DNA from: Palaemon carinicauda
Taxonomy: Eukaryota; Arthropoda; Malacostraca; Decapoda; Palaemonidae
DNA length: 64,000 nt
NCBI RefSeq assembly: GCF_036898095.1
Contig: NC_090725.1
Coordinates: forward strand, 212,672,308-212,736,307
Direction of reading: 5' to 3'
The notes under the pieces: generated by a model
Databases searched by the model: none
What the model was told of the DNA's origin: nothing
Seen by the model: only the letters and a program-made list of their open reading frames with translations
Program-made: the position numbers and the translations under genes
Shown: one piece after another, positions 37,180 to 48,510 of the stretch
Numbering within the stretch: the first letter of the stretch is position 1
How the letters are laid out: each line of letters begins with the position of its first letter

Positions 37180-38170
37180 GTGGGGGGATGCCTGCATAGC
37201 AATTTGCGGAGGTGGATGCTCCACTGGGCTGAACCTTAGTCAGTCTCCGTACTCTCTCACCCTCCTCTGACTCTCCATCCGAGAAAGTCAAGTTCCTATT
37301 GTGAGGGGATCCGCAAAGGAACAGGCCCTTCAGGGTGAAGTCCAGACCACGCTAGAGAAGGACTCTCTCCAGGACCTCCTGGATCGGTTCTCAGGCTTCT
37401 ACAGTCGTCCATGTTTTGTAGAAAGGAAGTCTGGAGGCTGGAGACCAATCATTAACCTTTCGACCCATAACGAGTTTGTCTAACAAACTCTATTCAAGAA
37501 AGAGATGGTCAGACCAGAAAACTTCATGATATCGTTAGATATCAAGGATGCATACTTTTAGATCCCCCATTCAGCCATCATCAAGGAAGCACCCAAGATT
37601 CACACTACGCAGAAAGATATACCAATTCAAGGTACTGTGCGTCGGCCTGTCCACAGCACCCTAGTGTCCACCTGGGCTCACAAGAACTGCATCTGTCTCC
37701 TGTGATATCTGGAGGATTGGCTGGTTCTAGCAGACTCGAGGGAGACCCTTTTCCTCCATCGAAACAGACTACTTGCCTTTTGCCAACATCTGGAGATTGT
37801 GGCAAAGTTTACGAAGTCGTCCCTGCAACCTTCGCAAGAGATGGTATATCTAGGAATGAAGATCATGATCAAACTAAGCAATGTCTTCCCATTCAAAGAA
37901 CAAGTAGAGAGGATGAAATGGGTAGCTCTCCCCTTTCCCTTGCAGGCTGCCTTTCCAGCAGTTCTTTGGCAAAGGGTCTTGGGGCACTTGACTTCCTTGG
38001 AGAAAATGGTCCCAACGGCTGCCTACGCATTCGCTCTCTACAGTGGCAGCTGTAGACATTTTGGTCTCAGTGTCTCAACCCTCTGAGATACTACCACTAA
38101 AGAGTTATGGAGTCCTTTGACTGGCCAGACAGTACTACATTAGGTCCTTCTCTCTGATTATGGCTCCTTT
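37180..38170 (+). pseudogene. DIRS copy 3 reverse transcriptase relic
   Basis: It begins GGCLHSNLRRWMLHWAEP, matching GGYLRRYWQAWRAHGAEP of the copy at 52.69 kb. At 37301-37483 a frame reads EVQTTLEKDSLQDLLDRFSG and GGWRPIINLSTHNEFV, then after a stop SLDIKDAYF (first catalytic Asp block). Near 37700 the polymerase box reads YLEDWLVLADS after a stop. MVYLGMKIMI follows near 37840, and then LGHLTSLEKMVPTAAY, which opens the link to RNase H. Multiple stops and shifts make it inactive. A retroposon interrupts it at about 38172. Confidence 0.85.
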
Positions 38171-38179
38171 TCCCCTTGC

Positions 38180-38183
<4 letters not shown>

Positions 38184-38242
<59 letters not shown>
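38184..38242. repeat. (CA)n microsatellite
   Basis: Uninterrupted CA run at the head of the retroposon. Confidence 0.95.
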
Positions 38243-38244
<2 letters not shown>

Positions 38245-38728
38245 AAATAGTCTGGCCAATTCTTTACATATTTTCCTCAGTCCTCATACACTTGACAACA
38301 CTGAGATTACCAAACAATTCTTCTTCACCCAAGAGGATACTGCTCTGTAATTGTTCTGTGATTACTTTCCTTTTGGTAAGGGTAGAAGAGACTTTGGCTA
38401 TGGTAAGCAGCTCTTCTAGGAGAGGGACACTCCAAAATCAAACCATTGTTCTCTAGTCTTGGGTAGTGCCATAGCCTCTGTACCATGGTCTTCCATTGTC
38501 TTAGGTTAGAGTTTTCTTGCTTAAGGATACACTCGGGCACACTATTCAGTTTTGTTTTTCTTCCTCTTGTTTTGTTAAAGTTTATATAGGAGATATTTAT
38601 TTTAATGTTGTTACTGTTCTTAAAATATTTTATTTTTCCTTATTTCCTTTCCACAATGGGCTATTTTCCGTGTTGGAGCATCTGGGCTTATAGTATTCTG
38701 CTTTTCCAACTAGGGTTGTTGCATAGCA

Positions 38729-38729
<1 letters not shown>

Positions 38730-38769
<40 letters not shown>

Positions 38770-38781
38770 TAATAATAATAA
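38730..38781. repeat. (AAT)n microsatellite tail
   Basis: An AAT run with one TGA interruption, directly after the retroposon body. Confidence 0.9.
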
Positions 38782-38789
38782 CACCTTTG

Positions 38790-39480
38790 TTCTGATAGGG
38801 TCAGAGCAAAAGAGAGACCTGAGTTGGTGGGTGTCAGACACCAACCTGCTCAGAGGAATAGACCTTCTCTCTCTTAGCCCTCAGGCAATTCCATCAGCTC
38901 CTTCCAGGTTACTCCATGGTGCTGATGAGGAACAACAATACAGTAGGTTCACATATAAACAAACAAGGGAGTACTTTATAGCACCACCTTTGGTATCTAG
39001 GTATAGAAATTCTGAGATGGACGGAAGACAACTCAGTGGTCCTAACAACCTGTTTCATCCTGGGCAAAAAATATGTGCTAGCGGACAATCTAAGCTGGGT
39101 GACTTGGATAGTAGGCTCCAATTGGTCTTTGAAACTACAGATAGCCAACAAAATTTTGACTTTTTGGGGTTCTTTGACGATTGACCTGTTCTTGACACCT
39201 CTAAACCAAAACCTTCTGGTGTTTTGCTCTCCAGTACCAGATACCCAGTCAGTCCAACATCGGTTGGACAAACTAGAGGTCTACACATTTACCCACTTCT
39301 GCCTAGTAAGGAGGGTTATAAAGAAGGTCATCGCATCGCAAGACCTCACGATGACCCTACTAGCTATGTTGTGGTGACGTGCAGAGTGGTTCCCGAACCT
39401 GCATCTGCTCACAGATCACTGAAGGACCTCCCTCCACTTTCCGATCTACTCAGGCAACCACATGTGAAGATCTTCCACCA
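38790..39480 (+). pseudogene. DIRS copy 3 RNase H and post-RNase H relic
   Basis: It resumes after the retroposon with the equivalent of WVSDTNLLRGIDLLSLSPQA. Then at 39036-39377 one frame reads FILGKKYVLADNLSWV, followed by VGSNWSL, LTIDLFLTPLNQNLLVFCSP and DKLEVYTFTHF. These match FIPGKKNVLADGLSRM and the DLFATRLNAQLPVFCSPVPD block of the better copy. Stops show it is dead. Confidence 0.8.
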
Positions 39481-40345
39481 AACGATTCCATCACTTCGAC
39501 TTCATGCCTGGAGGTTATCCAGCAACTCCTCATAACGAGGGACTTTTTGAGACTGGTTGCGAAGAGTGGCAGGATACCTCTGGGAGTCGTCTGCCCCCCG
39601 TATATCAGGCAAAGTGATCTGGCTTTTGTGGTTGGTGTCGTGGATTGTGTATCACTCCTCTCAGTGCCCCAATTCCAACAATAGTGGAGTTTTTGTTGTA
39701 CTTCAGTGAGAAAAACCTCTGCTTGGTCTCAGCTGATAAAGGCTATTGGTCGGCTTTGAGCCTTGTTTTCAGTCCTAGCAGAGTTAACATTTTGACCTCA
39801 ATGGAATTATCCCTCCTCATACGAAACTTCAAGCACACTTGCCCCCAGTCGTAAGTCAGACCTCCTCCTTGGAATGGAGTGCAAATATTATGTTCTCTAA
39901 AAGGAGCGCCTTATGAACCTCTCTGTCAAGCATCAGATCGTGACTTGACATTTAAAAAGGTTATCCTGTTAGCTCAGGCTTCTGTGAAGAGAATCAGTGT
40001 CTTACATGGTCTGTTATATGATATCGCCCATTTAAGGGGATGGGGGCAAGTGACATTCAGTTTCGTCCGTGAGTTTGTAGCTAAGACTCAAAATCCGGCT
40101 GTTGCGGATACTTGATTCGGGCCCTTCGGGATGGAAGGTCTTCGTTTCGTAATAGATGACCCAGATTCAGTTATTAATCTGCCCTTTAAGGGTGCTAAGG
40201 GAATATCTTGCAAGAACTTCTAGAGCTAGCCCTCAGATCAACAGGCTCTTTGTGAGCACGGGAAGGGTCAAGAAGAAGGTAACAAAGAACTCAATCTCTT
40301 CTTGGATTAGGCAAGTGATTGAGACGAGCCGTACAATCAGGCTCT
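39481..40345 (+). pseudogene. DIRS copy 3 tyrosine recombinase relic
   Basis: The words LPPVYQAKWSGFC (near 39596), MELSLLIRNFKHTCPQS, LKGAPYEPLCQASDRDLTFK, VLHGLLYDIAHLRGWG and EFVAKTQNPAVADT follow the order of the recombinase at 54.6-55.2 kb. The catalytic Arg-box region is degenerate (SVKRISVLHG). The C-terminal His-x-x-Arg and Tyr box is not readable. Several stops. Confidence 0.8.
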
Positions 40346-40760
40346 AACCCTTTCGACCGTCGACCCCAAGCTCATAACGACAGGGGTGTCAGCACCACAA
40401 CCCTGGCGTTCAAAAAGAATTTTTCTGTGATACAAGTACAAGTGGGCATGTGAAACGTCAAACCATGTTCACGGCTTACTATCGGCAAGACATAACTCAG
40501 AGGAACCTAGATACTGTACTTTTTCAGTAGGACCTGTGGTGGCTACACAAAAAATGTTCAATAACACCTCAGCTCCCTTGGAGGACAAGTAACAGTTGGT
40601 TGAGGGCAGACGTTATCCACTAGTAAGACTAGAATGAATGTGCGATTGGCTGGCCACTTCCTATTTCATTCCCCCCTCTCTTGGGGTTCACCATCTGAGG
40701 AACTCTGCAAGCTGGCGTGTAACTGTAGGTGGGTATCATTGTCCGTTGTGTAACCTGGCA
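40346..40760 (+). mobile_element. DIRS copy 3, 3' tail (part 1)
   Basis: The tail words gcaagacataactcagagga, ggacctgtggtggctacaca and ggacaagtaacagttggttg are present. It is interrupted by the second Tigger-like element at 40761. Confidence 0.75.
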
Positions 40761-43009
40761 CAGTGATACATCAGGATACGAAATTGATTAGTTCTGTAGT
40801 CGCTTTTGTATCATGATTGTTTATGTATAAAGAGTTGTGTTTTACATGTAAATTACCTAATTCGTTCCAAGCCCTACAAAAACGCTATTTTAAATTTTAT
40901 AATAAAGCTATACCTGTAACCACAGTGAAAAAGAGCAAATACATTTTAATCATTCAATATACCTAACCTGAGCATTAATAATTGTAAATAGAATATATTA
41001 GAACATGATGCAATGATAAATGGAAAATAATACAGTAATACAAAAATGATACGAAAATGTGGAACCTTACCTTTTGAATTAGGCGATGTCCAAAAGCAAA
41101 AGTGGCGGCAGAGGAGGAGGGCAAACAAGTGGCAGAAAACATTAACTCTTAACTTTACTAAACACATAAACAAATGGCAGAAAACATAATACTTAACTTT
41201 ATAAAATATATTAACAAATGGGAGAAAACATTAACTCTTAACTACAAAACACGTAAACATAAGGCAGAAAACATTAACACTTAACTTACGAAACACATTA
41301 ACAAATGGCAGAAAACGTTAAGTCTTACCTTTACAAAACACATTAATAAATGGCAGGAAACATTAACACTCAACTTTACAAAAAAACTATGAATAAAATT
41401 TTTGTTTTTTTGTTTTTTGCCTTTTTCTATTTTTCTATTTTTTTACTTAACCTTTTGCCCTTTGTAAATTTCATCAATTTCTTCTTCACTTCCACTTTTC
41501 TGTTTTTCAGATCACTTTGATCTTCACCTTGGGATTCTTTGAAAAATAACGATCCAAGGAAGCTGGTTTCTGCCTACCTTTTAAAATGTTCCTTAAATGA
41601 CTTGGGTAAATGTCATTAAATTGCAAGAAAACGACCTGTGTGAACCTTTTTGGGGTGTTTCTTTTCTGTAAAATCTGCCACTTTATGATAATAAGATAGC
41701 ATCTCCTTAATTTCTGCTGTTGTCGTAATCATATCTCTGTCCTCCTCCTCGCTGCCAGAGAACTGTTCCTGAATGATTTAGTTGTATGGAAGAGGGTAAG
41801 GGAGTTGGTTCTCTTCCAAATAATTTTTCACGGTCAGACCGAAACAGAAATTTACCCACTCATTATGTAGGCTTTTGCATAAGCCCTCCACATTACCGGA
41901 AGCTTCTCCTTTAACATTTTGTGGGATTTGAAGACTCTAGGAGTCTCTGAATGATATACCAATAGGGTCTTGACCTTACAATCCCCACTGGCATTGGCAC
42001 AGAATGCAAGTGTAAGCCTGTCCTTCATAGGCTTATGCCCGGGCAGTTTTTTCTTCCACTGTGATGTAGGTCTGATGTGGCATTTTTCCAGTTATGTCAC
42101 AGTTGAAGACTTGCTGATGACTGTAGACTTCCTAGAGAGTCAGCTTGTCAAATTTCATTACAAAGGCTCCCCATGTCACACCACTGAATTAATGCCAGTC
42201 TGTCGCTTGAATTTCTCAAACCACTCATGTGGAGCCTTGAACTCTGTGGGCGCCTTTTGCAATGTCCCTTCTCCTGCGTCGTCTTCGGCCTCAGCATGCA
42301 CAAGATCACCAAAAAAGGCGTTGGCCTTATGGCAGATTATTGTCTTGGTGATCGTGTCTCCAGCAATTTCCTTGTCCTTAATCTAAAGAAGAAATTTCTC
42401 TATCTCATCATGGATGCAGCTCCTCTTACTTGAAGCTCAGTCACACCCTCAGAAGGTGTTGTTGTTTAGTTGCTTCCTTTTGCTTGAGGATGGTGCTTAT
42501 CATTGACGGATTTCGGCCAAACTCCTTAGCGATCATACTCAATCACATGCCAGCCTCATATTTCTTGATTCATCGCCAGCTTTGTCTTCATAAAATTCAT
42601 CCTCCTCCTGAATTATATGTTGAATAAAGAAAAATGAAAACTATAAGTACGAAATCAAAATCACCAACACGAATTTAATCTGAACAGTAGCATTGCCGAA
42701 ACGAAGTTGTAGAGGAACGCCGATACGTAGATGTAGGATGGGAAAGATGCTGACAAATAGGAGACCAGGATCTTGCAGCTGTAACTAGCATCAAAATAGG
42801 GAGATAACCAATGGGAGAGCAGGATGATGGTGGTGAGTTTACAATTTGTGCGGCGCGCAAATTTTAAAATTATTTTTTGGCATCTGGGTGAATTTCGTTT
42901 CGTACCGAGGGTTTTTCATAATACAGTATGAGGTGTAAAAATCTTTTTATGCCTTTTTGTATGATGAGTTTTTTATATATAGAAACTTTCATATCCTGAG
43001 ATATCACTG
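40761..43009 (-). mobile_element. Second Tigger/pogo-like transposon, decayed
   Basis: The left terminus is cagtgatacatcaggatacg. The right terminus read in reverse is cagtgatatctcaggatatg. The right side has TA at 43010-43011; the left is bordered by ca, so one target base has changed or the boundary differs. The terminal sequence differs from the element at 20255, so this is a related but separate family. Length is about 2.25 kb. Confidence 0.8.
41480..42600 (-). pseudogene. Tigger-like transposase relic
   Basis: Read on the minus strand, the region corresponds segment by segment to the transposase at 20.7-22.6 kb. For example, + strand words at 41955-42120 (ataccaatag, gcattggcacagaatgc, ccttcataggcttatgcc, gttatgtcacagttgaagac) match 21800-21970. 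These encode the DET-containing part of the DDE core and the following block. The helix-turn-helix region lies near 42450-42600. No long frame survives, so this copy is old. Confidence 0.7.
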
Positions 43010-43325
43010 TATATGTATATATATGTTATGCTCTCGATATCTATGCAAGGTGGAGTTGGACAATGTCTAGGTTAAGTGTGGAGTTTGGTTCCAATTTTAA
43101 GCTTACCTGGCCAAGTCACATTGCGTAATTCTTACACCTTAGCACAAATTGCCCAGGCCGTTAACTTTCAGAGTCAATGAGGTAATGGTTCTTCTAAACA
43201 GCTCACTCGAAGCACAGAGTAACACCCCTGGTTAGTGACCAGCCAGTTGGTTTTCAAGACTTCCATCCACCTAAGAGTGTCACCACTGTGAAGAGCGTAA
43301 TGGTTTGTTTGTACTGTAGTGCCAT
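43010..43325 (+). mobile_element. DIRS copy 3, 3' tail (part 2)
   Basis: The words gcccaggccgttaac, gaccagccagttgg and cttccatccacctaag are shared with 22.99-23.12 kb. Confidence 0.7.
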
Positions 43326-43626
43326 AAAAAATTACAAATATGGAAATAATTTATTTCTCGTAACTACTGCAATCCTGTACTGGTCCTGCCATCACCTTTC
43401 CCCAGGAAGTCCTGCTGCAATTGCAAATTGCTGTTCAGTTACTAGTTGAGTTGTAAGGGGGTTCTACCCACACTCCCCCTTCCTCTAACTAGCAGAGAGT
43501 AGTTGCACCTCGCAAAGTTTAATGGCTAGTTTCAGCTATCACTGAAATATATCTCCACTGTAAAGAGCTCCAGGTTTTATACTGTAGTTAGGAAAAATTA
43601 GAATTATATCTAAATTTGTCATTTTG
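43326..43626. repeat. DIRS copy 3 terminal palindrome
   Basis: The arms are diverged: 43327-43375 (attacaaatatggaaataatt) pairs with 43571-43623 (gttaggaaaaattagaatta). The loop contains ctctaactagcag and agtagttgcacctcg. This is the 3' limit of copy 3, which began at 23.57 kb. Confidence 0.75.
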
Positions 43627-43969
43627 ATAAAATTGCCGTAATTGAAATCTAACTACTTTACCTCTACTGAGAGGAGTTGATGGTCTAAGGGGAAAATGGT
43701 GAGGAAGAGAAAACCTGCCATACTAAACACTTCACTGTAATTATTCCCAGGTATATTTTTCAGGTGATCTGATAGCACTGTTTCCTTTTTTTCCCCCAAA
43801 TGGTAGCCTCAAAAACAATTTCACTCTTCTATTTCATAATTACTGTGAAATGTTCTATTAGGCATTTTGATATTCTATCTGCACCGGCTCTGATGCTCTT
43901 TCTTTACTTCTAATCCACTACCTGGTTACCTTACTTAGACATTATCCCCTTTCAAGCTTTGTTTCCACT

Positions 43970-43971
<2 letters not shown>
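43627..43971. other. Intron sequence, nothing recognised
   Basis: Unique-looking sequence between the DIRS end and the RTE-like relic. No feature supported. Confidence 0.4.

Positions 43972-44013
<42 letters not shown>
43972..44013 (-). repeat. (CAT)n microsatellite, 3' tail of an RTE-like LINE
   Basis: About 14 CAT units (ATG on the minus strand) directly follow the last coding words of the LINE. Confidence 0.95.
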
Positions 44014-44016
<3 letters not shown>

Positions 44017-45735
44017 CCCATGCCTTTGGACGCAAAGGGCCTCGGTTAGATTTCGCCAGTTGTCTCTATCTTGAGCTTTTAATTTAATACTTCTCCATTT
44101 ATCATCTGCTACTTTGCACTTCATAGTCCTCAGCCATGTAGGCCTGGATCTTCCAACTCTTCTAGTGCTTTGTGGAGTCCAGCTGAATGTTTGGAAAAGT
44201 AAACTCACTTGGGAAGTGCAAAGACCTTGCCCAAATCATCTCCATCTACCCCTCATCATGATCTTATCCACATATGAGACTCGAGTAATCTCTCTTATCG
44301 TTTCACTTCTAATCCTGTCCTGCCATTTAACTCATGATATCCTTCTGAGGGCTTTGTTCTCAAGTCTCCCAAATCTCTCTCATTGTCATACCATGACTCA
44401 TGTCCATATAGTAACACCGATCTCACTAAACTGATCTAGAGTCTGATTTTTATATGTAATTTCATGCGATTTGATTTCCAAATTTTACTTAACCTGATTT
44501 GGTTTTTTCAATCTTTCACTAAACTCTAATTCTAAGGACCCTGTATTGGAGATCTTAGTTCATAAATATTTAAATGATTCTACCTCTTTAATCCTTTCTC
44601 TTTCCAATGATATTTCATCTACCATTGCATACTCCGTTCTCATCATCCCTGTCTTTCTTCCATTTATCTTGAGCCCAACTTCGTGGGATATTTCATGCAT
44701 TCTGTTAAGCAAGCATTGCAAATCCAGTGGTGTTCTGCTAACAAGGACTGCATCATCAGCATACTGTAGGTAATTCCTATCACCGATCAGTCCAATCCTT
44801 CTTCACCATCTCCGACTGTTCTGCGCATTACAAAATCCATGAGGAGGATAAACAACCTAGGTGAAAACATATTCCCTTGTACTCTGCTGTTCACTGGGAA
44901 TCCATTTGATAAGACTCCATTAACATTAACTTTGCACTTGTTAGGCTCATGAACAGACCTAATCAAATTCACATATTTAAGAGGAATTCCATAATAACAC
45001 TGGACTCTCCACAAAATTGGCCAGTGCACACTATCAAAGGCTTTTTCATAGTTCACAAATGCCATCAAAAGGGGATTTCTATATTCTATACATTGCTGTA
45101 CGTCTCAAAATGAAAATTTGGTCAGTGCAACTTCTACCTTTTCAAAATACGGCTTGTTCATCTCTGTTTTTCATCAATCTTTCTCTCCAGTTTCTTTAGA
45201 ATAAGCATACTGTATATTTTCATAACTGACTTAAGTGTTATGCGTCTGTAATTATTGTCATCAGCCAGGCCTCCTTTTTTTGTCATTTTCACCAACACAC
45301 TTAACTCCCATTCATCAGGTTTTTGCCTCTTCATGCCACATTCTACAAATTAATCTTGTGGGTATTCTGGGAGTCGCTTCATTTTCGGCCAGTATCATCT
45401 CGGCAGTTATTCCATCGTATCCTGCAGCTTTTCATTTCTTGAGTTTTTAATGATAGCTTTGACTTCAAACGTACTGAGTTTATTCATGGGCACATCAAGG
45501 TCTTCACCAACTTCAGGTATATCAATCAAATTATTTCCTTTGTATCTCATATTCATAACCTCACTAAAGTGTTCCATCCAACGTTGTCTTTCTTCATCTT
45601 ATGTTGTTATATCAGATCCATCTCTCTTTTCGATAGGCTTATGCTTCTTCTTCTTTGCCCCAGTCAAGATTTCATCAATAACTCCCTCTTTAATAGAAAC
45701 TTATTTGAACCAGCCTTGTGAAAGTTTATGAACTC
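44014..45735 (-). pseudogene. RTE-like LINE relic, 5'-truncated
   Basis: On the minus strand, RT is visible from about 45.7 kb. IDIPEVGEDLDVPMNKLSTF, then EVKAIIKN, precede the palm. MMAFVNYEKAFDSVHWPILW (44.8-45.07 kb) gives the first catalytic Asp block, and NMFSPRLFILLMDFVMR follows. The C-terminal end reads VGRSRPTWLRTMKCKVADDK and AQDRDNWRNLTEALC, then runs into ATG repeats with no ordinary 3' UTR. Very short 3' UTRs with simple repeats are known for RTE elements. Frame breaks are common. It ends about 90 bp before RhoGEF exon B. Confidence 0.82.
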
Positions 45736-45823
45736 GAAAAAAGGAAAATATACAGTAGTTTTTATTTTGAATTTTTTATATTTTGGAGCATCAAACTTAA
45801 ATTATTTTTCTTCCTATTACTAG

Positions 45824-46010
45824 GATTATGAGAGGAAGACTGTAAAATTTAAGGCTTGGTTAACAACACAGGAATCAAGACCTGAAGTTCAGACAAAGCT
45901 ACCATCTCTCCTCATAACTCCTATTCAGAGAATCCCTCGTTATCGCTTGCTACTAGGGCAGCTGTTGAAACACACTCCCAGTGATCATCCACATTATGGA
46001 AGCATTGTCC
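45824..46010 (+). CDS. RhoGEF exon B: DH conserved region 3
   Basis: Acceptor ttcctattactag, donor gtaagt at 46011. The 187 nt encode 62 residues plus one base, entering in phase 0. The core LLITPIQRIPRYRLLLGQLL is the most conserved signature of DH domains and lies on the helix that contacts the GTPase. It is preceded by DYERKTVKFKAWLTTQ and followed by KHTPSDHPHYGSIV. It continues exon A without a gap and is completed by exon C. The sequence is clean, under purifying constraint by appearance, in contrast to all surrounding frames. Confidence 0.93.
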
Positions 46011-46173
46011 GTAAGTACATTGTATCAGCAATCTTAAAAATTACATTGTAATAACAATTCCCAAGTTTCTTATTTTTTTTAACATGAATTTTCAAGTAAT
46101 CATTCTCTCTGTTTTTATTGTACACTTTGTTGATTTATACAGTACAAATTACTCGGTTAGTAAATTTTAAGAT

Positions 46174-46640
46174 TTGGAAGATTTCTTGTGTCGCACAATA
46201 CAGTTTATTCCTATGCAGATACAAACTTCTGAGTCCTTTAAATGGGTTACTCCTATTTTCATTTTCTATGACCAGGCAATAAAGAAGAAAGAGGATTCAG
46301 TGGCATCTGAGGTCACCAGCCTCAGAAATTCCACCTCAATGCTGTTCAAGCTGGAAGAGGTCGAGAGGGTGGCTGAATGATGGAAGAAGTCCAACCATGA
46401 CTCCCTCCTTCATTGGGCCTTGACATCTAGGCCCTTCGGTAAGGCTCCACCACCTACCAGGAAACAGCTGCAGACCACCAAGCCCTTGACCAGTAGGACA
46501 GCAGGGTTCTCTAAAAAGATGTCTAAGCATCCCTTTCCTGAAAAAGACCAAAAGGGCTCCAAATCCTACAGAAGAGGTAAAAATAAGGGAAGCAACAGGT
46601 CGTTTCTGATAGGGAAGGCAATCATCTCACCTGACCACCG
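46174..46640 (+). pseudogene. DIRS copy 4, gag C-terminal relic
   Basis: The words LRNSTSMLFKLEEVERVAE, then TSRPFGKAPPPTRKQ and Lys/Ser-rich sequence, resemble in layout the last part of gag at 52.28-52.65 kb (a short helix, then Pro/Arg/Ser-rich tail before RT). Copy 4 appears 5'-truncated near 46.17 kb, since no terminus or gag N-terminus is found between exon B and here. Confidence 0.6.
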
Positions 46641-47130
46641 GTGAGGGAATGCCTGCAATGCCGCTGGCAGAGGTGGCTGCTGCACGGGGCTGATCCCTGA
46701 ATAGTCTCCGTGATTTGTTCAGGGTATCGCTTCCCGTTCACTCAATCTCTCCCTCTACTTACTTCGGATCCAGTCCCATCGTGCTCCTACATGAAGGGAC
46801 CCGCAAAGGAGGTAGCCCTCCGGGCCGAAGTCCAAACCATGTTGGAGAAGGGCGCTCTTCAGGAGGTCCTCGACTGCTCTCCAGATTTCTTCAGTCTCTG
46901 AAAGGGACGAATCTTGAGAATTCATCCCTGCTCCCCTTTCAGAGACTGGTATATCTCAGTATGATCATAGACACCGAGCTACGGAAAGTCTTTCCATCAG
47001 GTAACAGAGTACACAGGCTGAGGAAAGTAACAAGCCCATTCCTCAGATGAGAAAAGCTTCAGCACAGGAGTGGTTGTATCTCTTAGGTCACCTGGCATCC
47101 CTGGTTCATCTAGTGCCCAACAGCCACCTC
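46641..47130 (+). pseudogene. DIRS copy 4 reverse transcriptase fragment, internally deleted
   Basis: GRGGCCTGLIPE-type start near 46665, then EVQTMLEKGALQEVLDCSPDF at 46830-46890 (of which ALQEVLDCSPDF is clearest). The frame then jumps to RDWYISV-type sequence matching the MTYLGMTLDS box near 46945. The catalytic palm between these is missing, so about 500 bp have been deleted relative to 52.9-53.4 kb. Confidence 0.75.
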
Positions 47131-47660
47131 AGAATTTGATCTCTCCAGTGATGGCTGAACTCCAGGTGGAGTCAGCACACCGACTCCCTGGATACACTGG
47201 TTCCTACGGGACCAAAGTAGCTGACAGACCTTCAGTGGTGGGTGACAGACGAGAACCTCTTCAGAGGGACAGACCTTTTCACCCTTCCCCCGGAATTGAT
47301 GCTCTATACAGACGCACCAAAAGAAAGGTGTGGTGCCCACATGCTGCAGAACACAGCCTCAGGGCTATGGTCCGAGTCCGAAAGGTACCAGCACATAAAT
47401 CTCTTAGAGATAAAGGTAGGCTTTCTAGCCCTACAACAGTTCCAACAGTTTCTGGTGGGTCAATCTGTGGTGCTGATGAGCGAAAACACCACAGTAGTGG
47501 CTTATGTAAAGAAACAAGGCGGTACCTTTTTGCAGCTCCTATGCCATCTAGCAGTAGAGATGTTAAAATGGACAAAAGACAATTCAGTGTCCCTGTCGGC
47601 AAGAGAGTACTCACTCCACAACACAATCTACTCAAACAGCCACACATGAGCATCTTCCAA
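47131..47660 (+). pseudogene. DIRS copy 4 RNase H relic
   Basis: One frame (47242-47649) reads ELMLYTDAPKERCGAHML, QHINLLEIKVGFLALQQF and VVLMSENTTVVAYVKKQGG. These are the RNase H Asp, Glu and third acidic boxes of DIRS pol; the third is Glu instead of the Asp in CDNATVVAYIKKQGG at 53.95 kb. The rest is broken. Confidence 0.82.
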
Positions 47661-48510
47661 TAAGCAGTAGGTTCTCTTTGTCTTCATGCCTGGAGACTAT
47701 CAAGCATCTCCTCTCTCAGAGAGGCTTTTCGCAACAGGTTGTAAGAAGGATGTCTGGATACCTGCGAAGATCCTCAGCTTCAGTCTACCAGGCATAGTGG
47801 ACTGTCTTCAGTAGTGGGTGAAATGGAAGAGGTCTCTCTCTCCTCGATACCACTATTCCAGCAATAGCAGAGTTCCTTGTATACCTTTGGGAGGAAAAGC
47901 TTCTCTCGGTCTTGGTGGTGAAAGGCTATTGCTCAACTTTGAGCCTTGCCTTTAGACAGAAAGGAGTTGATGTTTCCTCTTCGTTGGAGCTTTATTTCCT
48001 CATATAAAATCATGATCTTACTTGACCCCAGTCGCAAGAGCTCCTTGGAATGTGGTTTGGGTCCTTTAGTCCCTAAAAGGAGCTCCTTACGAAGCATTAT
48101 GCCAGGTAGCAGATCGCTACCTCACTTTGAAGACGGTTTTCCTGCTCGCTTTGGCTTTGGCCATCAGACTCTGTAAACTTCATGGTCTATCCTACGACAT
48201 CGCCTATTCATGGGGATGGGTGGGAGATAACACTCAGCTTCATCCTCAAGTTTATTGCTAAGACTCAAAATCCGGGAGTAGGGGATCCTTCATTTGGGCC
48301 CTTCCAGATTGGGAGCCTACGTTCTCTAATTGATGACCCAGATCAACTGTTACTCTGCCCAGTGAGGAGTTTTAGGTATTACCTTAAATGCACTGCAGTA
48401 GCTCGCCCTGAGTGTCAGCACTCTTTGTCAGCACGGGAAAGATCAAGAGAAGAGTCACAAAGGTTACTATCTAAGCATGAATTCGCAGAGCCATTGACCA
48501 TGCAGTGAAT
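47661..48510 (+). pseudogene. DIRS copy 4 tyrosine recombinase relic
   Basis: Words in order: LKGAPYEALCQVADRYLTLK, TVFLLALALAIRLCKLHGLS (Arg box degenerate), YDIAYSWGW, and near 48535 RAHDVRA, which corresponds to the His-x-x-Arg box. Many stops. Confidence 0.8.

Larger units (their letters stand above)
38172..38785 (+). mobile_element. Non-coding retroposon with (CA)n head and (AAT)n tail
   Basis: A block of about 600 bp sits inside DIRS copy 3, whose RT sequence precedes it and whose RNase H link follows. It starts with a CA run at 38184-38242 and ends in AAT repeats at about 38730-38781. The 3' part (ttccgtgttggagcatctgg, ttccaactagggttgttgc) is found again, diverged, at 57.64-57.72 kb. 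I recall very similar sequence being abundant in decapods; that is memory only. It has no coding capacity, so it needs another element's enzymes. Confidence 0.7.

Noticed and set aside
47070..47663. 197-codon frame as a protein gene
   Set aside because: It is in a different frame from the recognisable DIRS RNase H at 47242-47649 and shows no domain; a shadow frame.
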